Part shown: positions 44,539 to 53,150 of the stretch, in pieces
How positions within the stretch are numbered: position 1 is the first letter of the stretch
How the letters are laid out: the number at the start of each line of letters is the position of its first letter
Source of the DNA: Phycisphaerales bacterium
GTDB taxonomy: Bacteria > Planctomycetota > Phycisphaerae > Phycisphaerales > UBA1924
Direction of reading: 5' to 3'
Assembly (NCBI GenBank): GCA_029260455.1
Contig: JAJDDF010000001.1
Location: 1-64,000, forward strand
DNA: 64,000 bases
Position numbers and translations under genes: made by a program
The notes under the pieces: model-generated
Seen by the model: only the letters and a program-made list of their open reading frames with translations
Told to the model about the DNA's origin: nothing
Databases searched by the model: none

Positions 44539-46568
44539 GATGCGCCTCCGGACCCCGTGCCCACCGTTTCACCTAAGGGCGCGCTCTGCTTCTTTGGTGC
44601 GTTGCTGGCCGTAGGCGCGCCCTTGGCCTTTGCCTTGGAATAATCGCGCACCCGAGGCTTCACCAGTCCCGTTTCCACTTCTTCATAACTGATCATGCTT
44701 TGCTTCGTCACCGGGTCAAACGTAGCTATAGTGGTCTTCAGGAAGTCCTTGTCATTGCGATCAGGATAATCAGGGCGATAGTGTGACCCGCGCGATTCCT
44801 TTCGGGCAAGCCCGCCCCGCAGAATCGGATCAGCAAGGATCAGCATGTCCCCGACCGCCCGCGCCCATGTGAGATTCTGATTCGACCACCCGCTGGTATC
44901 CGCGAGGCTCATCTGTGCATACCGATCATTGAGTTCCGAAACACACACCAGCGCGCGATTCAAACCCTCTTCATCTTTCACCACCGTCGACTCGCGCGTC
45001 ATGACATCACCAAGCTCTTTGGCAATCACATATGGATTCTCCGCTCCCGAGCGCGACATCAACTCCGCAATCTTCTTGTGTTCGCCTTCGACGCTTTCGT
45101 CATAGACCGCCTGCGGACGATCCGCAACCAAATTCTTCGCGCGCCGGGTCACATACTGCACCACCGACTGCCCACAAAATAGGCCATCAAAGATGCAACT
45201 GAGTAGCGCATTGGCGCCAAGCCGTGTCCCGCCGTGATATTGATAATTCACTTCGCCGAACGCGAACAGCCCATCGATGTTGGTCATCATGTTGTTGTCC
45301 GCGTGTGCATCGAGCCCGCACGCCGGGCGCTTGTGAGGATCCCACACGCGAGTGTTATCGATCGATGCCTCACCGGATTCGTATCGCTCATACTCCGCCG
45401 CAGGTGTGTACTGTGTCCACAAACCGCCCATCGAATAGTGCACACCTGGGAAAATCTTCATGGGGACTTCCGTCGGGTCTTCACCTACGAACTTGCGGTA
45501 AATCTCAAGAATGCCGCCCAGCTTGCGCTCAAGTTCTTCCTTGGGCTTGTGCGTCAAGTCGAGATACACCATGTTCCCGCCGCCAACACCAAAACCATCG
45601 CGACAGACGCCAAAGATTTCGCGCGTCGCAATATCGCGCGGCACGATGTTCCCATACGCCGGATATTTTTCCTCAAGGATGTACCACCGCTCATCGACTG
45701 GCACGGTGCGCGGGGCCATGCCCGGCGTCGGATGCGGCGTCCACTCGCCATTTTTCTTCATCGCAGGCACCCACACGCGCCCGCCCTCACCTCGCGCCGA
45801 TTCACTCATCAGGCGCAGCTTGTCCGCCCCAGGAATCGCGGTCGGATGTACCTGAATAAATTCCGGATTGCCATACTTCACGCCGTGTTGATAACACCGA
45901 CTCGCCGCCGCCCCCGTACACATCACACTGTTTGTGCTCTTGCCAAAAACAAGCCCCGGCCCGCCAGTCGCAATGACAACAGCATCGGCGCGGAACGATC
46001 GCACCTGCATCGTGCGAAGATCCTGCGCCACAATGCCAATGCACTTGCCATCACTGTCGATCACAGGTCGCAAAAATTCCCAGAACTCATACTTCGTGAT
46101 TCGACCTTGAGTTTCATACCGGCGTACCTGTTCATCCAGTGCATACATCAACTGCTGCCCGGTTGTTGCGCCAGAGAAATGCGTGCGTTTATAAAGACTC
46201 CCTCCAAAGAGCCGCAGTGCACGCTGGGCTTCATCGGTACGGTTGAATGGCACCCCCATGCGATCCAGAAGATCAATAATCTTCGGCGCCCAGTGCGTCA
46301 TCTCAAAGACTGGCGGCTGGTGTTGTAGAAAGTCGCCGCCATACAGCGTTTCATCAAAATGCTCGAATTCCGAATAGCCTTGCTGACGTGCCACTTCATT
46401 GCATGCATTGATCCCGCCCTGTGCGCACACCGAATGCGATCGCTTCACCGGAACCAGAGAGAACAAATCAACCGCAAACCCCGCCTCTGCAACCCGGATC
46501 GAACCCGCAAGCCCCGCAAGCCCACCGCCCACAACAATCACACGCTGTTCGCTTGAAGGAATTGCCAT
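44535..46568 (-). CDS. sdhA: Succinate dehydrogenase / fumarate reductase flavoprotein subunit
   Basis: The 677-residue SdhA has the FAD-binding VVGGGLAGLAGSIRVAEAG, the region HSVCAQGGINA whose His carries FAD covalently, and the catalytic-region motifs AEYERYESG and YHGGTRLGANALLSC. It oxidises succinate to fumarate. The tail carries a low-complexity Lys/Ala/Pro extension (KAKAKGAPTASNAPKK) of about 35 residues beyond the usual end. Its ATG immediately follows the sdhC stop. Confidence 0.97.
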   Translation of the reverse strand: MAIPSSEQRVIVVGGGLAGLAGSIRVAEAGFAVDLFSLVPVKRSHSVCAQGGINACNEVARQQGYSEFEHFDETLYGGDFLQHQPPVFEMTHWAPKIIDLLDRMGVPFNRTDEAQRALRLFGGSLYKRTHFSGATTGQQLMYALDEQVRRYETQGRITKYEFWEFLRPVIDSDGKCIGIVAQDLRTMQVRSFRADAVVIATGGPGLVFGKSTNSVMCTGAAASRCYQHGVKYGNPEFIQVHPTAIPGADKLRLMSESARGEGGRVWVPAMKKNGEWTPHPTPGMAPRTVPVDERWYILEEKYPAYGNIVPRDIATREIFGVCRDGFGVGGGNMVYLDLTHKPKEELERKLGGILEIYRKFVGEDPTEVPMKIFPGVHYSMGGLWTQYTPAAEYERYESGEASIDNTRVWDPHKRPACGLDAHADNNMMTNIDGLFAFGEVNYQYHGGTRLGANALLSCIFDGLFCGQSVVQYVTRRAKNLVADRPQAVYDESVEGEHKKIAELMSRSGAENPYVIAKELGDVMTRESTVVKDEEGLNRALVCVSELNDRYAQMSLADTSGWSNQNLTWARAVGDMLILADPILRGGLARKESRGSHYRPDYPDRNDKDFLKTTIATFDPVTKQSMISYEEVETGLVKPRVRDYSKAKAKGAPTASNAPKKQSAPLGETVGTGSGGAS

Positions 46569-47504
46569 TTAGTTGTCTCCCCCCTCTGTCGTGAGCGGCG
46601 TGTTGGCCTGTGTGATGTGCATCGTTGGTGTGTGCGGTGTCTCTGTGGCATCTTGTTGCACCATGATCGATTCCTGAGGCGTGCCATGCAGCGCCGCTTC
46701 AATACTTCGCGCAGCGTCATAGTCAAGAGCTAGAAAACCTGCCAGTGCGCTCCACCCCGCGCCCATCAGCGCAAAGCCAAGCCCTGCGCACACATATCCC
46801 CATCGCTTCTGGGCTTTTTCAGAGACCGTCAAGCCCCATGTGATCGCCGCTGTCCACACGCCATTTGCAAAGTGATAGATCAAACTCGTCACGCCCGTGA
46901 AATACAGGATCGCAACGAATACGCCGCCGATCGACCACGCACCCTCGTGCCCGCGCAGCGCCGCTGCGAGTGTCGAACTTGCGTGCGCATGGCTCCAGGG
47001 TTCATTGTTGGGCTGCAAAAAGGTCCACCCCCAGCGCAACGTGCCAATGTGGTAAATGATAAACAGCAAACCGATGTATCCGGTCCACCGTTGCGCCGTG
47101 TACCGCCAGTTCCCCTGATAGGCATAGCGCCGCGTGTTGCTCCGCCCTGAGCGCGCATACATCACGCCAAACACCGCGTGGAATGCAATCGAAAGCCACA
47201 GTGTGATTTCAATCAGCACGAGGAACGGCATGTCATTGATATACGCCACTTCGTGTTGAAAGGTGCCCACTTGCCGCGCAAGCCGTTCGCCTGCTTGCCC
47301 AACCTGCACGACGCCGTCGGCAGCGCGCAAAGGATCCGCAGCCCGTGTGTTGATCGCGCCCCAGACGATCGTCGAGTTCGTCGTCAGGTGAGCAATCAGA
47401 AACATGCCGATGGGCACAATGCCGGTCAGGCTGTGTAATCGGCGCAGCAGGAAGTGATGCCGATCCATAAATGTAGGTGTCGTCGTCACGTCCGTGTGCT
47501 CCAT
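46569..47504 (-). CDS. sdhC: Succinate dehydrogenase cytochrome b subunit (five-helix type)
   Basis: The 311-residue membrane anchor resembles the single-subunit cytochrome b558 of Bacillus and the epsilon-proteobacteria. It has five hydrophobic helices. Candidate haem His residues occur in RRLHSLTGIVPIGMFLIAH, IAFHAVFGV, FIIYHIGTL and LIYHFANGVW. No separate sdhD is present, as expected for this type. The C-terminal 60 residues (a Thr/Pro-rich tail) are extra. ATG 47504 is preferred to TTG 47510. It lies two bases after the DUF1844 stop. Confidence 0.93.
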   Translation of the reverse strand: MEHTDVTTTPTFMDRHHFLLRRLHSLTGIVPIGMFLIAHLTTNSTIVWGAINTRAADPLRAADGVVQVGQAGERLARQVGTFQHEVAYINDMPFLVLIEITLWLSIAFHAVFGVMYARSGRSNTRRYAYQGNWRYTAQRWTGYIGLLFIIYHIGTLRWGWTFLQPNNEPWSHAHASSTLAAALRGHEGAWSIGGVFVAILYFTGVTSLIYHFANGVWTAAITWGLTVSEKAQKRWGYVCAGLGFALMGAGWSALAGFLALDYDAARSIEAALHGTPQESIMVQQDATETPHTPTMHITQANTPLTTEGGDN

Positions 47505-47506
47505 GG

Positions 47507-47971
47507 TCAAGTTGTCGCCCCGGGCGGCGGTGGGGGAGGCGTCGCACCCGGCATCCCTGCGCCTTGCGCCTGTTGTTGCATCGCAACCTGCAGCATCTCA
47601 ACAAACCGCGTTCGCAGTTCGTGCAAGACCGCCGTCAGATCGTCTGTCTCTTCTTTGGTGGTGTTGCCTTTGGTCTTTTCTTCAAGCACGCCCAGCATGT
47701 CGATCATGTACTGCGCGTATTGCGGATCGAACACCGCCCGCCCGGACTTATCCGCCACGCCTCCCATGTACATCAATGCCTGGGAGGCAAGCGTGCCGAC
47801 CAGAGCGCGAAAATCAACCGGCGGCAACCCGCCGGGCCCTGCTTCGCCGCCGGGTGCTCCTTGGACAGCCTCTTGCTCCGCCTCCGCAAGCTTTTGCTTC
47901 TCCGCTTGCGCCTGGCTCTTCCAATCCGAATCCACAATGATTTTGGGCGCTTCGCCCTCTTCAGGTGCCAT
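47507..47971 (-). CDS. DUF1844-family protein
   Basis: The 154-residue protein shows the DUF1844 layout: VDSDWKSQAQAEKQKLAEAE, then FRALVGTLASQALMYMGGV and FDPQYAQYMIDMLGVLEEKT, ending in a proline-rich tail. The family is widespread in planctomycetes and acidobacteria and has no assigned function. AAAGGGAG before ATG 47971 fixes the start. It stands immediately before sdhC, so it may be cotranscribed with succinate dehydrogenase. Confidence 0.85.
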   Translation of the reverse strand: MAPEEGEAPKIIVDSDWKSQAQAEKQKLAEAEQEAVQGAPGGEAGPGGLPPVDFRALVGTLASQALMYMGGVADKSGRAVFDPQYAQYMIDMLGVLEEKTKGNTTKEETDDLTAVLHELRTRFVEMLQVAMQQQAQGAGMPGATPPPPPPGATT

Positions 47972-48066
47972 TTGAACTCCCTTTATTGAGATCGGCAGTG
48001 TAGGCAATCGGGCTCCAGCGAGACGCCATCCCCTTCCATGCCGCTCAGTGTGTACGATCCATTGCG

Positions 48067-49443
48067 ATGTGCCCTGCCCCATGGTGTTGCCGTGCTGTAA
48101 TGATTGCCATGTCATCGTGTGCGCTCATCTGGGGCGCCTCTGGATGCGGAAGCGCAGCGACTGCTCGTGCGGATCGACCTCGCGAGCTTTCAGTGCAGGA
48201 TTTTGCCACTTCCCAAGCACTCGATTCCCAGAATCATCGCCCCGCATTCACCGCAAAAAGAGATTCGATCCCTTCCGCCGCAACGTCAGTAGCGCCTGGG
48301 GGATCGGTGCTCGTGCTTGGTGAGGGTGATAGCGCTGCGCCCTGGTCTGCCCAAAATGCGCCCTCGACCACGACGACCACCACGACGACCACCCCGCCGC
48401 CGGAGCCTCCATCAGGTGGGGATGGGCGTTTCACATCTCTCGGGGCCTCCACACCAGAGCCCGCTTCGCCGCTGCCCTCGACAGGCGCGATGGTCATTGA
48501 CCAGATGGTGGGCAATATCAACGGCAAGCCCCTGTACGCCAGTGACTTTCTTGAGCCCTTCGATGCCCGCCTGCGCGCCGAAGCCGCCCGTCTCGAACCG
48601 CGCGAATGGATCCGTTCCACCACCAAGCTCATCCAGACATCGCTCGTCGATCATGTCCGCGATGAGCTTCTGCTTGCCGAGTTCTATGCCAATCTTGAAC
48701 CCGAGCAGCGTGCGGGCGTGCTCGCCTATATCCAACGACTGCGCACCTCGATTATCTCAAAGAACCTCGGTGCCGAGGCACTTGCCGAGGAACGTTTGCT
48801 TGAAACCGAGGGGGTGACCCTCGAAGAGAAAGTCAAACAGGACAGCGAGCGCGCCCTGATCCTCGAACAGCTGCGCCGCGAAGTCGCCTCCAAGGTTGTC
48901 ATTTCCTATCGCGATATCGAACGCTATTTCGAAAACCACCCCGAGGAATTCAATCCCCTTGCAACGAGCCGCCTTCGTGTCATCCGCGTGAGTCCTGATG
49001 ATGCTGAAACTGTCGCGGTCGCTCTACTCGCCTCTGAACCATTCGCAGACGTCGCCGAACGCTTCACGACCTACAACGCTGCCGAGGGCGGAGCGCTTGT
49101 GATCGTCCAATCCGCCGACGGCGCATCACCACGCTTCTTCGGTCCTGATGCGCTCAATGACATCGCAAGTGCGCTCCAAGAAGGTGAAACAAAGGGCCCC
49201 ATCGAATTCGCCGAAGATCAATGGTGGATACACTTCGAAGGCATCGATCGCCCCGCGGCGCGCTCGCTGTACGATGCACAGGAAGAGATCGAACAAAACC
49301 TGCGCAACCAACGTCTGCGCGAAGAAGAACAGCGATTTTTTAACGAATTACTCAAACGCGCCCGCATTTCTGATCTTGAAGTCATGGTACAGCGCATCGT
49401 CGAGTTTGCTGCCGTGCGCTATCTCCCCGGCGCAGGCGAATGA
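48067..49443 (+). CDS. SurA-like periplasmic foldase (parvulin-type)
   Basis: The 458-residue protein has a lipoprotein-like leader (MSSCALIWGASGC) and a low-complexity linker with nine consecutive threonines followed by prolines. An SurA N-like helical part (about 140-270; VGNINGKPLYASDFLEPFD) and a PpiC-type domain follow (about 285-400; FNPLATSRLRVIRVS, FADVAERF, EGGALVIV, GETKGPIEF). It probably chaperones envelope proteins. The start is uncertain between ATG 48067 and ATG 48100; neither has a clear ribosome site. yraN follows with an ATGA overlap. Confidence 0.82.
   Translation: MCPAPWCCRAVMIAMSSCALIWGASGCGSAATARADRPRELSVQDFATSQALDSQNHRPAFTAKRDSIPSAATSVAPGGSVLVLGEGDSAAPWSAQNAPSTTTTTTTTTPPPEPPSGGDGRFTSLGASTPEPASPLPSTGAMVIDQMVGNINGKPLYASDFLEPFDARLRAEAARLEPREWIRSTTKLIQTSLVDHVRDELLLAEFYANLEPEQRAGVLAYIQRLRTSIISKNLGAEALAEERLLETEGVTLEEKVKQDSERALILEQLRREVASKVVISYRDIERYFENHPEEFNPLATSRLRVIRVSPDDAETVAVALLASEPFADVAERFTTYNAAEGGALVIVQSADGASPRFFGPDALNDIASALQEGETKGPIEFAEDQWWIHFEGIDRPAARSLYDAQEEIEQNLRNQRLREEEQRFFNELLKRARISDLEVMVQRIVEFAAVRYLPGAGE
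48361..48412 (+). repeat. ACC/ACG-rich low-complexity tract coding poly-Thr/Pro
   Basis: A run of ACC and ACG triplets codes nine threonines, then Pro-Pro-Pro-Glu-Pro-Pro. It forms the flexible linker between the lipoprotein anchor and the chaperone part of the SurA-like gene. Triplet runs like this are prone to length change. Confidence 0.7.
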
Positions 49444-49877
49444 ACCTGCGGCGCGCACTCGCTGCGACCCTGCCAAAGCAATCATCCCCATCTCGCGATC
49501 CCCTCGGCCCACGCGGCGAGCGCATCGCAGCCCGTTACCTCCGGCGCCGTCGATACCGCATCATCGATCGCAATCTTACGATCGCCGGGGGCGAGCTTGA
49601 TCTGGTCTGCCTGCACCCTGACAAGCGCACCATTGTGATCGTAGAGGTCAAGGCTCGCCGTGTACGCGCGGGGGTTGAATACACCTCGCCGCCACCAGAA
49701 GCGCAACTTCACGCGCACAAACGTCGTCAGTTGCTGCGCTTGACCAAGTCACTCATTCGGTCGCGCGGTTGGATCGATCGTCCGATTCGCATTGATCTCA
49801 TCGCTGTGGAAGCACCCGAACGCGGCCGCGCCGTGGTACGCCACCATCAGAGCGCCGTCTCAGAAAACGATCGCTAA
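49440..49877 (+). CDS. YraN family (UPF0102) nuclease-like protein
   Basis: The 145-residue protein has the YraN/UPF0102 core: GPRGERIAARYLRRRRYRI, RNLTIAGGELDLVC and IVIVEVKARR. The GE-DLV-VEVK residues form a PD-(D/E)xK-like metal site, and the family is predicted to be nuclease-related. It starts within the stop of the SurA-like gene (ATGA) and its stop overlaps that of the convergent histidine kinase by three bases. Confidence 0.9.
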   Translation: MNLRRALAATLPKQSSPSRDPLGPRGERIAARYLRRRRYRIIDRNLTIAGGELDLVCLHPDKRTIVIVEVKARRVRAGVEYTSPPPEAQLHAHKRRQLLRLTKSLIRSRGWIDRPIRIDLIAVEAPERGRAVVRHHQSAVSENDR

Positions 49878-51559
49878 GTCGAATGCTCACCACTCGGCAG
49901 TTGACTTGGCAGCATCGCATCAAATGTAGGCGGCGCCTTGGTCTCATCAAGTTCCAAAGGCACGATCACAGAAAACATCGAACCCCGCCCGACTTCACTC
50001 ACCAGTTGCAGTTCGCCCTGGATCATGTCAGCAAACTGCTTGGCAATCGCAAGGCCGAGTCCTGTGCCGCCCGCGGCTCGCGTGTGCCCACCTTCGAGCT
50101 GACGGAAGCGCTCGAAGATCGCCTGATGCTGATCTTCCGGGATGCCCGGCCCGGAATCGAGCACCGCAATCCGCACGCGCACCTCGCCATCTGCGGCAAC
50201 CAGTCGCTCAGCCCGCAACGTCACTTCGCCGCCATCAGGAGTGAATTTCACCGCGTTACTCAGGAAGTTGAAGACAATCTGCTGCAGCTTTTGCGGATCA
50301 GTGAGTACAAGCGGCAAATCGGCGCCGGGCTTGCCCGCATGAGAAGGCAGTGATCCCGAACCAAGCTGGATGCGGAGTTCGATAGTTTTGCGGTCCGCAA
50401 GTGGCCTGATGAGCGCCACAAGGCCCTCGCATGTCTCGGCGATATTCATCGATGACACATGCATCTCCATGCGCCCGGCATCCAGTTTGGCCATCATCAA
50501 CAACTCATTGATCATCTCAAGCAGCGATCGCCCCGCAGTGACAATGTGCTCGGTGTATCGCCTGCGTTTGGCAAGCTTCGTGAGTTCTCTTTCATCCGTG
50601 TCCGCCTGCTCAGCAGTTTCGACATCCGTCACCACAATGTCGCGCAAAATCTCAGCAAACCCGATGATCGAATTCAACGGTGTGCGCAGCTCATGGCTCA
50701 CACTCGCAACGAATTCTCCCTTGAGTTTCGCAGTTTCGTACAGCGCGATATTTGCTTCTGCCATCTCCGTGAGCTTCAAATCAAGCGAGGCATTGATCGC
50801 GCGCAGCTGATTCTGTTGCTCCGTAAGAACCGTCAGCATCGCGTTGAACGTATCGGAAAGCTGTTCGAATTCATCGCCCGTTGCGATCTGCGAACGCACC
50901 GCAGTGTCCCCGCTTCGTACGCGGTCGGCCGTGTCGCGCAGCTTGCGCACCGGGCCCAAAATAATGCGCTTGGTGATGACATAAAATACTGCAATTGCAA
51001 ACATCGATGCGCCAAACCCAGCAGCAACAAGCAGCAATCGGTCGGTGAACACCTGGCTCGATGCACCCGTCGATGCGCGATGCACAACAACAATCCCAAT
51101 CAGTTCACCAGCATCGTCTCGAACTTCGCGCGCAATGGAGTAACTTCGGCTGCTTCCTGTCCAGAGCGCCTCGGTGTGTTCCTGCTCGGAAAGTCGTCCC
51201 GAATTTTTATCTGGTGTCGCGCGCTTTGAGGCCTCTTCAAGATATCGACGAGATGCAGCTTCGAAGGGTCGTTCCGCCGAGGCATCGAATGTTTCTTCCG
51301 CCCATGCACGCGCAGAATACAACTGAAGAATGATCCCGCGCATCGATGTCGTCGAGACCCCATCGGTGAGTTCTGCGGTTCCATCTTTCAACGTATCGCC
51401 CCAGGCGATCGCGAGTTGTCGTGAGGCCTCGGTCTGCGCACTATCAACAACGACCCGCATGCGCACCCATGGCACGACCAGCGCCGCTGTAACAATCACC
51501 ACGACCGCCAGGCCGAAGAGTAACAAGCATTTATTTGCCAGTGAGATGCCGCGCGCCAT
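49874..51559 (-). CDS. Membrane sensor histidine kinase with HAMP domain
   Basis: The 561-residue kinase has TM1 (LLLFGLAVVVIVTAALVVPW), an extracytoplasmic domain of about 140 residues, TM2 near 175-195 and a HAMP domain (GPVRKLRDTADRVRSGDTAV). HisKA follows (SVSHELRTPLNSIIGFAEI), then HATPase boxes (FLSNAVKFTPDGG, DSGPGIPE, GGTGLGLAIAK). Unlike the other two kinases in the window it has no receiver. No response regulator gene is adjacent, so its partner is elsewhere. It lies 26 bases after rsfS on the same strand. Confidence 0.93.
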   Translation of the reverse strand: MARGISLANKCLLLFGLAVVVIVTAALVVPWVRMRVVVDSAQTEASRQLAIAWGDTLKDGTAELTDGVSTTSMRGIILQLYSARAWAEETFDASAERPFEAASRRYLEEASKRATPDKNSGRLSEQEHTEALWTGSSRSYSIAREVRDDAGELIGIVVVHRASTGASSQVFTDRLLLVAAGFGASMFAIAVFYVITKRIILGPVRKLRDTADRVRSGDTAVRSQIATGDEFEQLSDTFNAMLTVLTEQQNQLRAINASLDLKLTEMAEANIALYETAKLKGEFVASVSHELRTPLNSIIGFAEILRDIVVTDVETAEQADTDERELTKLAKRRRYTEHIVTAGRSLLEMINELLMMAKLDAGRMEMHVSSMNIAETCEGLVALIRPLADRKTIELRIQLGSGSLPSHAGKPGADLPLVLTDPQKLQQIVFNFLSNAVKFTPDGGEVTLRAERLVAADGEVRVRIAVLDSGPGIPEDQHQAIFERFRQLEGGHTRAAGGTGLGLAIAKQFADMIQGELQLVSEVGRGSMFSVIVPLELDETKAPPTFDAMLPSQLPSGEHST

Positions 51560-51585
51560 GATTGCTCACAGTCTAACTCGTGGCG

Positions 51586-52110
51586 CTACTCGTCTTCTGC
51601 ATCGTCAAACTGACTGCCTTTGCGGGGCACATCCCCGGGCCGCACCCACTCCACCTGTGGCGCATCACCCCACAGCATCTCAAGGTCATAAAACCTGCGG
51701 GTGTTGGGCTCAAAGACATGCACCACAACGTCGATCAGATCAACCACACGCCAGTCAGCCCGGTGCTCGCGAAGATTGTGGTGTGTGGGTGGGAAGTTCT
51801 GTTTCTCTCCAAGCTCAGCCACATCTTCGCCAGCGGATTTCATCTGCCGATCTGACGTTCCCGAGCCAATCACCAGAAAATCTGTCAATTGACTTCGCCC
51901 GCACACATCAAGCACAAGAACATCGGAGCACCGGTCATCATGCAGCGTGCGCGCCGCATCGATCGCAAACCTGAGCGCTTTCGCTCGGGCTTCGGTGCGA
52001 TCTTGTTCAAGGCGCGCTGCCTGTGTAGATCGAATGACACCTGGCAAAGCATCATCACGATTCGATTGGGGCGTGTGTTGGTCATTCGGATGTGATGTCT
52101 GTTCGGTCAT
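51586..52110 (-). CDS. rsfS: Ribosomal silencing factor RsfS
   Basis: The 174-residue protein has about 60 extra N-terminal residues, then the RsfS (Iojap) domain: LVLDVCGRSQLTDFLVIGSG, TSDRQMKSAGEDVAEL, and WRVVDLIDVVVHVFEPNTRRFYDLE (read as two adjoining parts). RsfS binds uL14 on the large subunit and blocks subunit joining in starvation. The domain end reads LEMLWGDAP, as usual. It follows the NYN gene and precedes the histidine kinase. Confidence 0.93.
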   Translation of the reverse strand: MTEQTSHPNDQHTPQSNRDDALPGVIRSTQAARLEQDRTEARAKALRFAIDAARTLHDDRCSDVLVLDVCGRSQLTDFLVIGSGTSDRQMKSAGEDVAELGEKQNFPPTHHNLREHRADWRVVDLIDVVVHVFEPNTRRFYDLEMLWGDAPQVEWVRPGDVPRKGSQFDDAEDE

Positions 52111-52158
52111 ATGTGGGGCGAGCCTAGGGCCATTGACCCTCCATGAGCAACTCCTGAT

Positions 52159-52686
52159 TCAGGATTCCGTGTCGGATTCTTGCGAGATGCCAAACTCGGT
52201 GAGCCATGATTCGACCTCTTCCTCACTCAGGGGAGCGTTTCGCCGGGGTGAGTTCCCCCCTTCACCCGGCCCGTCGTCGTCATTATTATCCGGAACATTC
52301 TTCAGTCGACGTAAAAAAGCCTCGGATGTTGCGATATGGGCCCTGCGTCGCTGGGCAGCCCGGAGAATGCGTCGATCCGAACTCACCACAAGCAAGTGCC
52401 TGGGCCCCGTATCTGCCTCGATCAGCTCTTCGATCAGGGCATCCGCCTCGCGCCCCGGGCCTGCAAAGCGGATTGCGACCCCCGAGGCCGGGTTCCCAGA
52501 AACCCCCTTTGGCATCGCCCCATCGCACACAATCACAGTGCCCGCGTCGCCGAATCCATTGGCACTCAGAATCGTCCCCAGCAGGTTGATTTGCCCGGGA
52601 AGGTCATCCGGCGGGAAGGGGAGATCGGTCCCCACACCACCAAGCCACGGATGCACAAGGTTCATGAAGTCAATCAGGGCTCGCAT
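52159..52686 (-). CDS. YacP-like NYN-domain protein
   Basis: The 175-residue protein begins MRALIDFMNLVHPWLGG, with the Asp of an NYN/PIN-like nuclease fold. It continues with VIVCDGAMPKG, FAGPGREADALIEELIEADT and LLVVSSDRRILRAAQRRRA, the conserved acidic residues of the YacP/Rae1 group of RNases. The C-terminal 45 residues are acidic and probably disordered. Together with rsfS this suggests a translation-linked mRNA role, by analogy with Bacillus Rae1. Confidence 0.8.
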   Translation of the reverse strand: MRALIDFMNLVHPWLGGVGTDLPFPPDDLPGQINLLGTILSANGFGDAGTVIVCDGAMPKGVSGNPASGVAIRFAGPGREADALIEELIEADTGPRHLLVVSSDRRILRAAQRRRAHIATSEAFLRRLKNVPDNNDDDGPGEGGNSPRRNAPLSEEEVESWLTEFGISQESDTES

Positions 52687-52724
52687 GGATGGGGCCGCGG
52701 CTTTCTATTCTGAAGGTGGACGAT

Positions 52725-52755
52725 TTGCAGGGCGGGGCTCAGATGCCCATACTAT
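52725..52755 (+). promoter_or_regulatory. Possible promoter for rpsU
   Basis: TTGCAG (52725-52730) and TACTAT (52750-52755) are separated by 19 bases, slightly longer than the usual 17. The -10 lies in CATACTATG, a nine-base string also found before the guanine deaminase gene. It is the only sigma70-like pair seen upstream of rpsU. Confidence 0.35.
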
Positions 52756-52833
52756 GCGGCTCAACGCAGGATTCCCTGACGGTCACCAAACACAAGCGGC
52801 ACCCTGCATTGCCGCAAGAGGACATGTATCGAC

Positions 52834-53019
52834 ATGGCGATTCGTATCAAAGCGCGCGGCGGCGAGAGCATCGAACAGATGATGCGCCGCTTCAAGAAGA
52901 TGTGTGAGAAAGAAGGTCTCACCAAGGACATCAAGCGCAAGGCTTTTTATGAAAAGCCATCCGAGCGCAAACGGCGTGCCCAGCGCAAAAGCGTAAAGCG
53001 CGTCGAGCCGGTCCGCTGA
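52834..53019 (+). CDS. rpsU: 30S ribosomal protein bS21
   Basis: The 61-residue basic protein is bS21: ESIEQMMRRFKKMCEKEGL, DIKRKAFYEKPSERKRR and a basic tail. It binds the small subunit near the anti-Shine-Dalgarno region and helps initiation. AGAGGA lies about 14 bases before the ATG, rather far, so initiation may be atypical. It is a single gene with its own putative promoter, followed by hppA. Confidence 0.95.
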   Translation: MAIRIKARGGESIEQMMRRFKKMCEKEGLTKDIKRKAFYEKPSERKRRAQRKSVKRVEPVR

Positions 53020-53051
53020 ATCTGAAGTAGTTACATCAAATGAACTTTGGA

Positions 53052-53101
53052 GCGCGCTGAACACGTGATGAGTTTCATCACACCGGTGCGCGTGTAAGCA
53101 T
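53052..53101 (+). other. Stem-loop between rpsU and hppA
   Basis: A perfect inner stem GTGATGA-GTT-TCATCAC (53065-53081) is framed by an outer GCGCGC ... GCGCG pair. No T-run follows, so it is either a Rho-type 3' structure for rpsU or a leader element of hppA. Confidence 0.4.
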
Positions 53102-53150
53102 TCACAAACATGGTCAGCCGATTTGCGGTTGACAAGAGGAGTCGGCACCA

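Noticed and set aside
48361-48412. Short direct repeats as a CRISPR or tandem array
   Set aside because: They are ACC/ACG codons inside an open frame and have no spacers.
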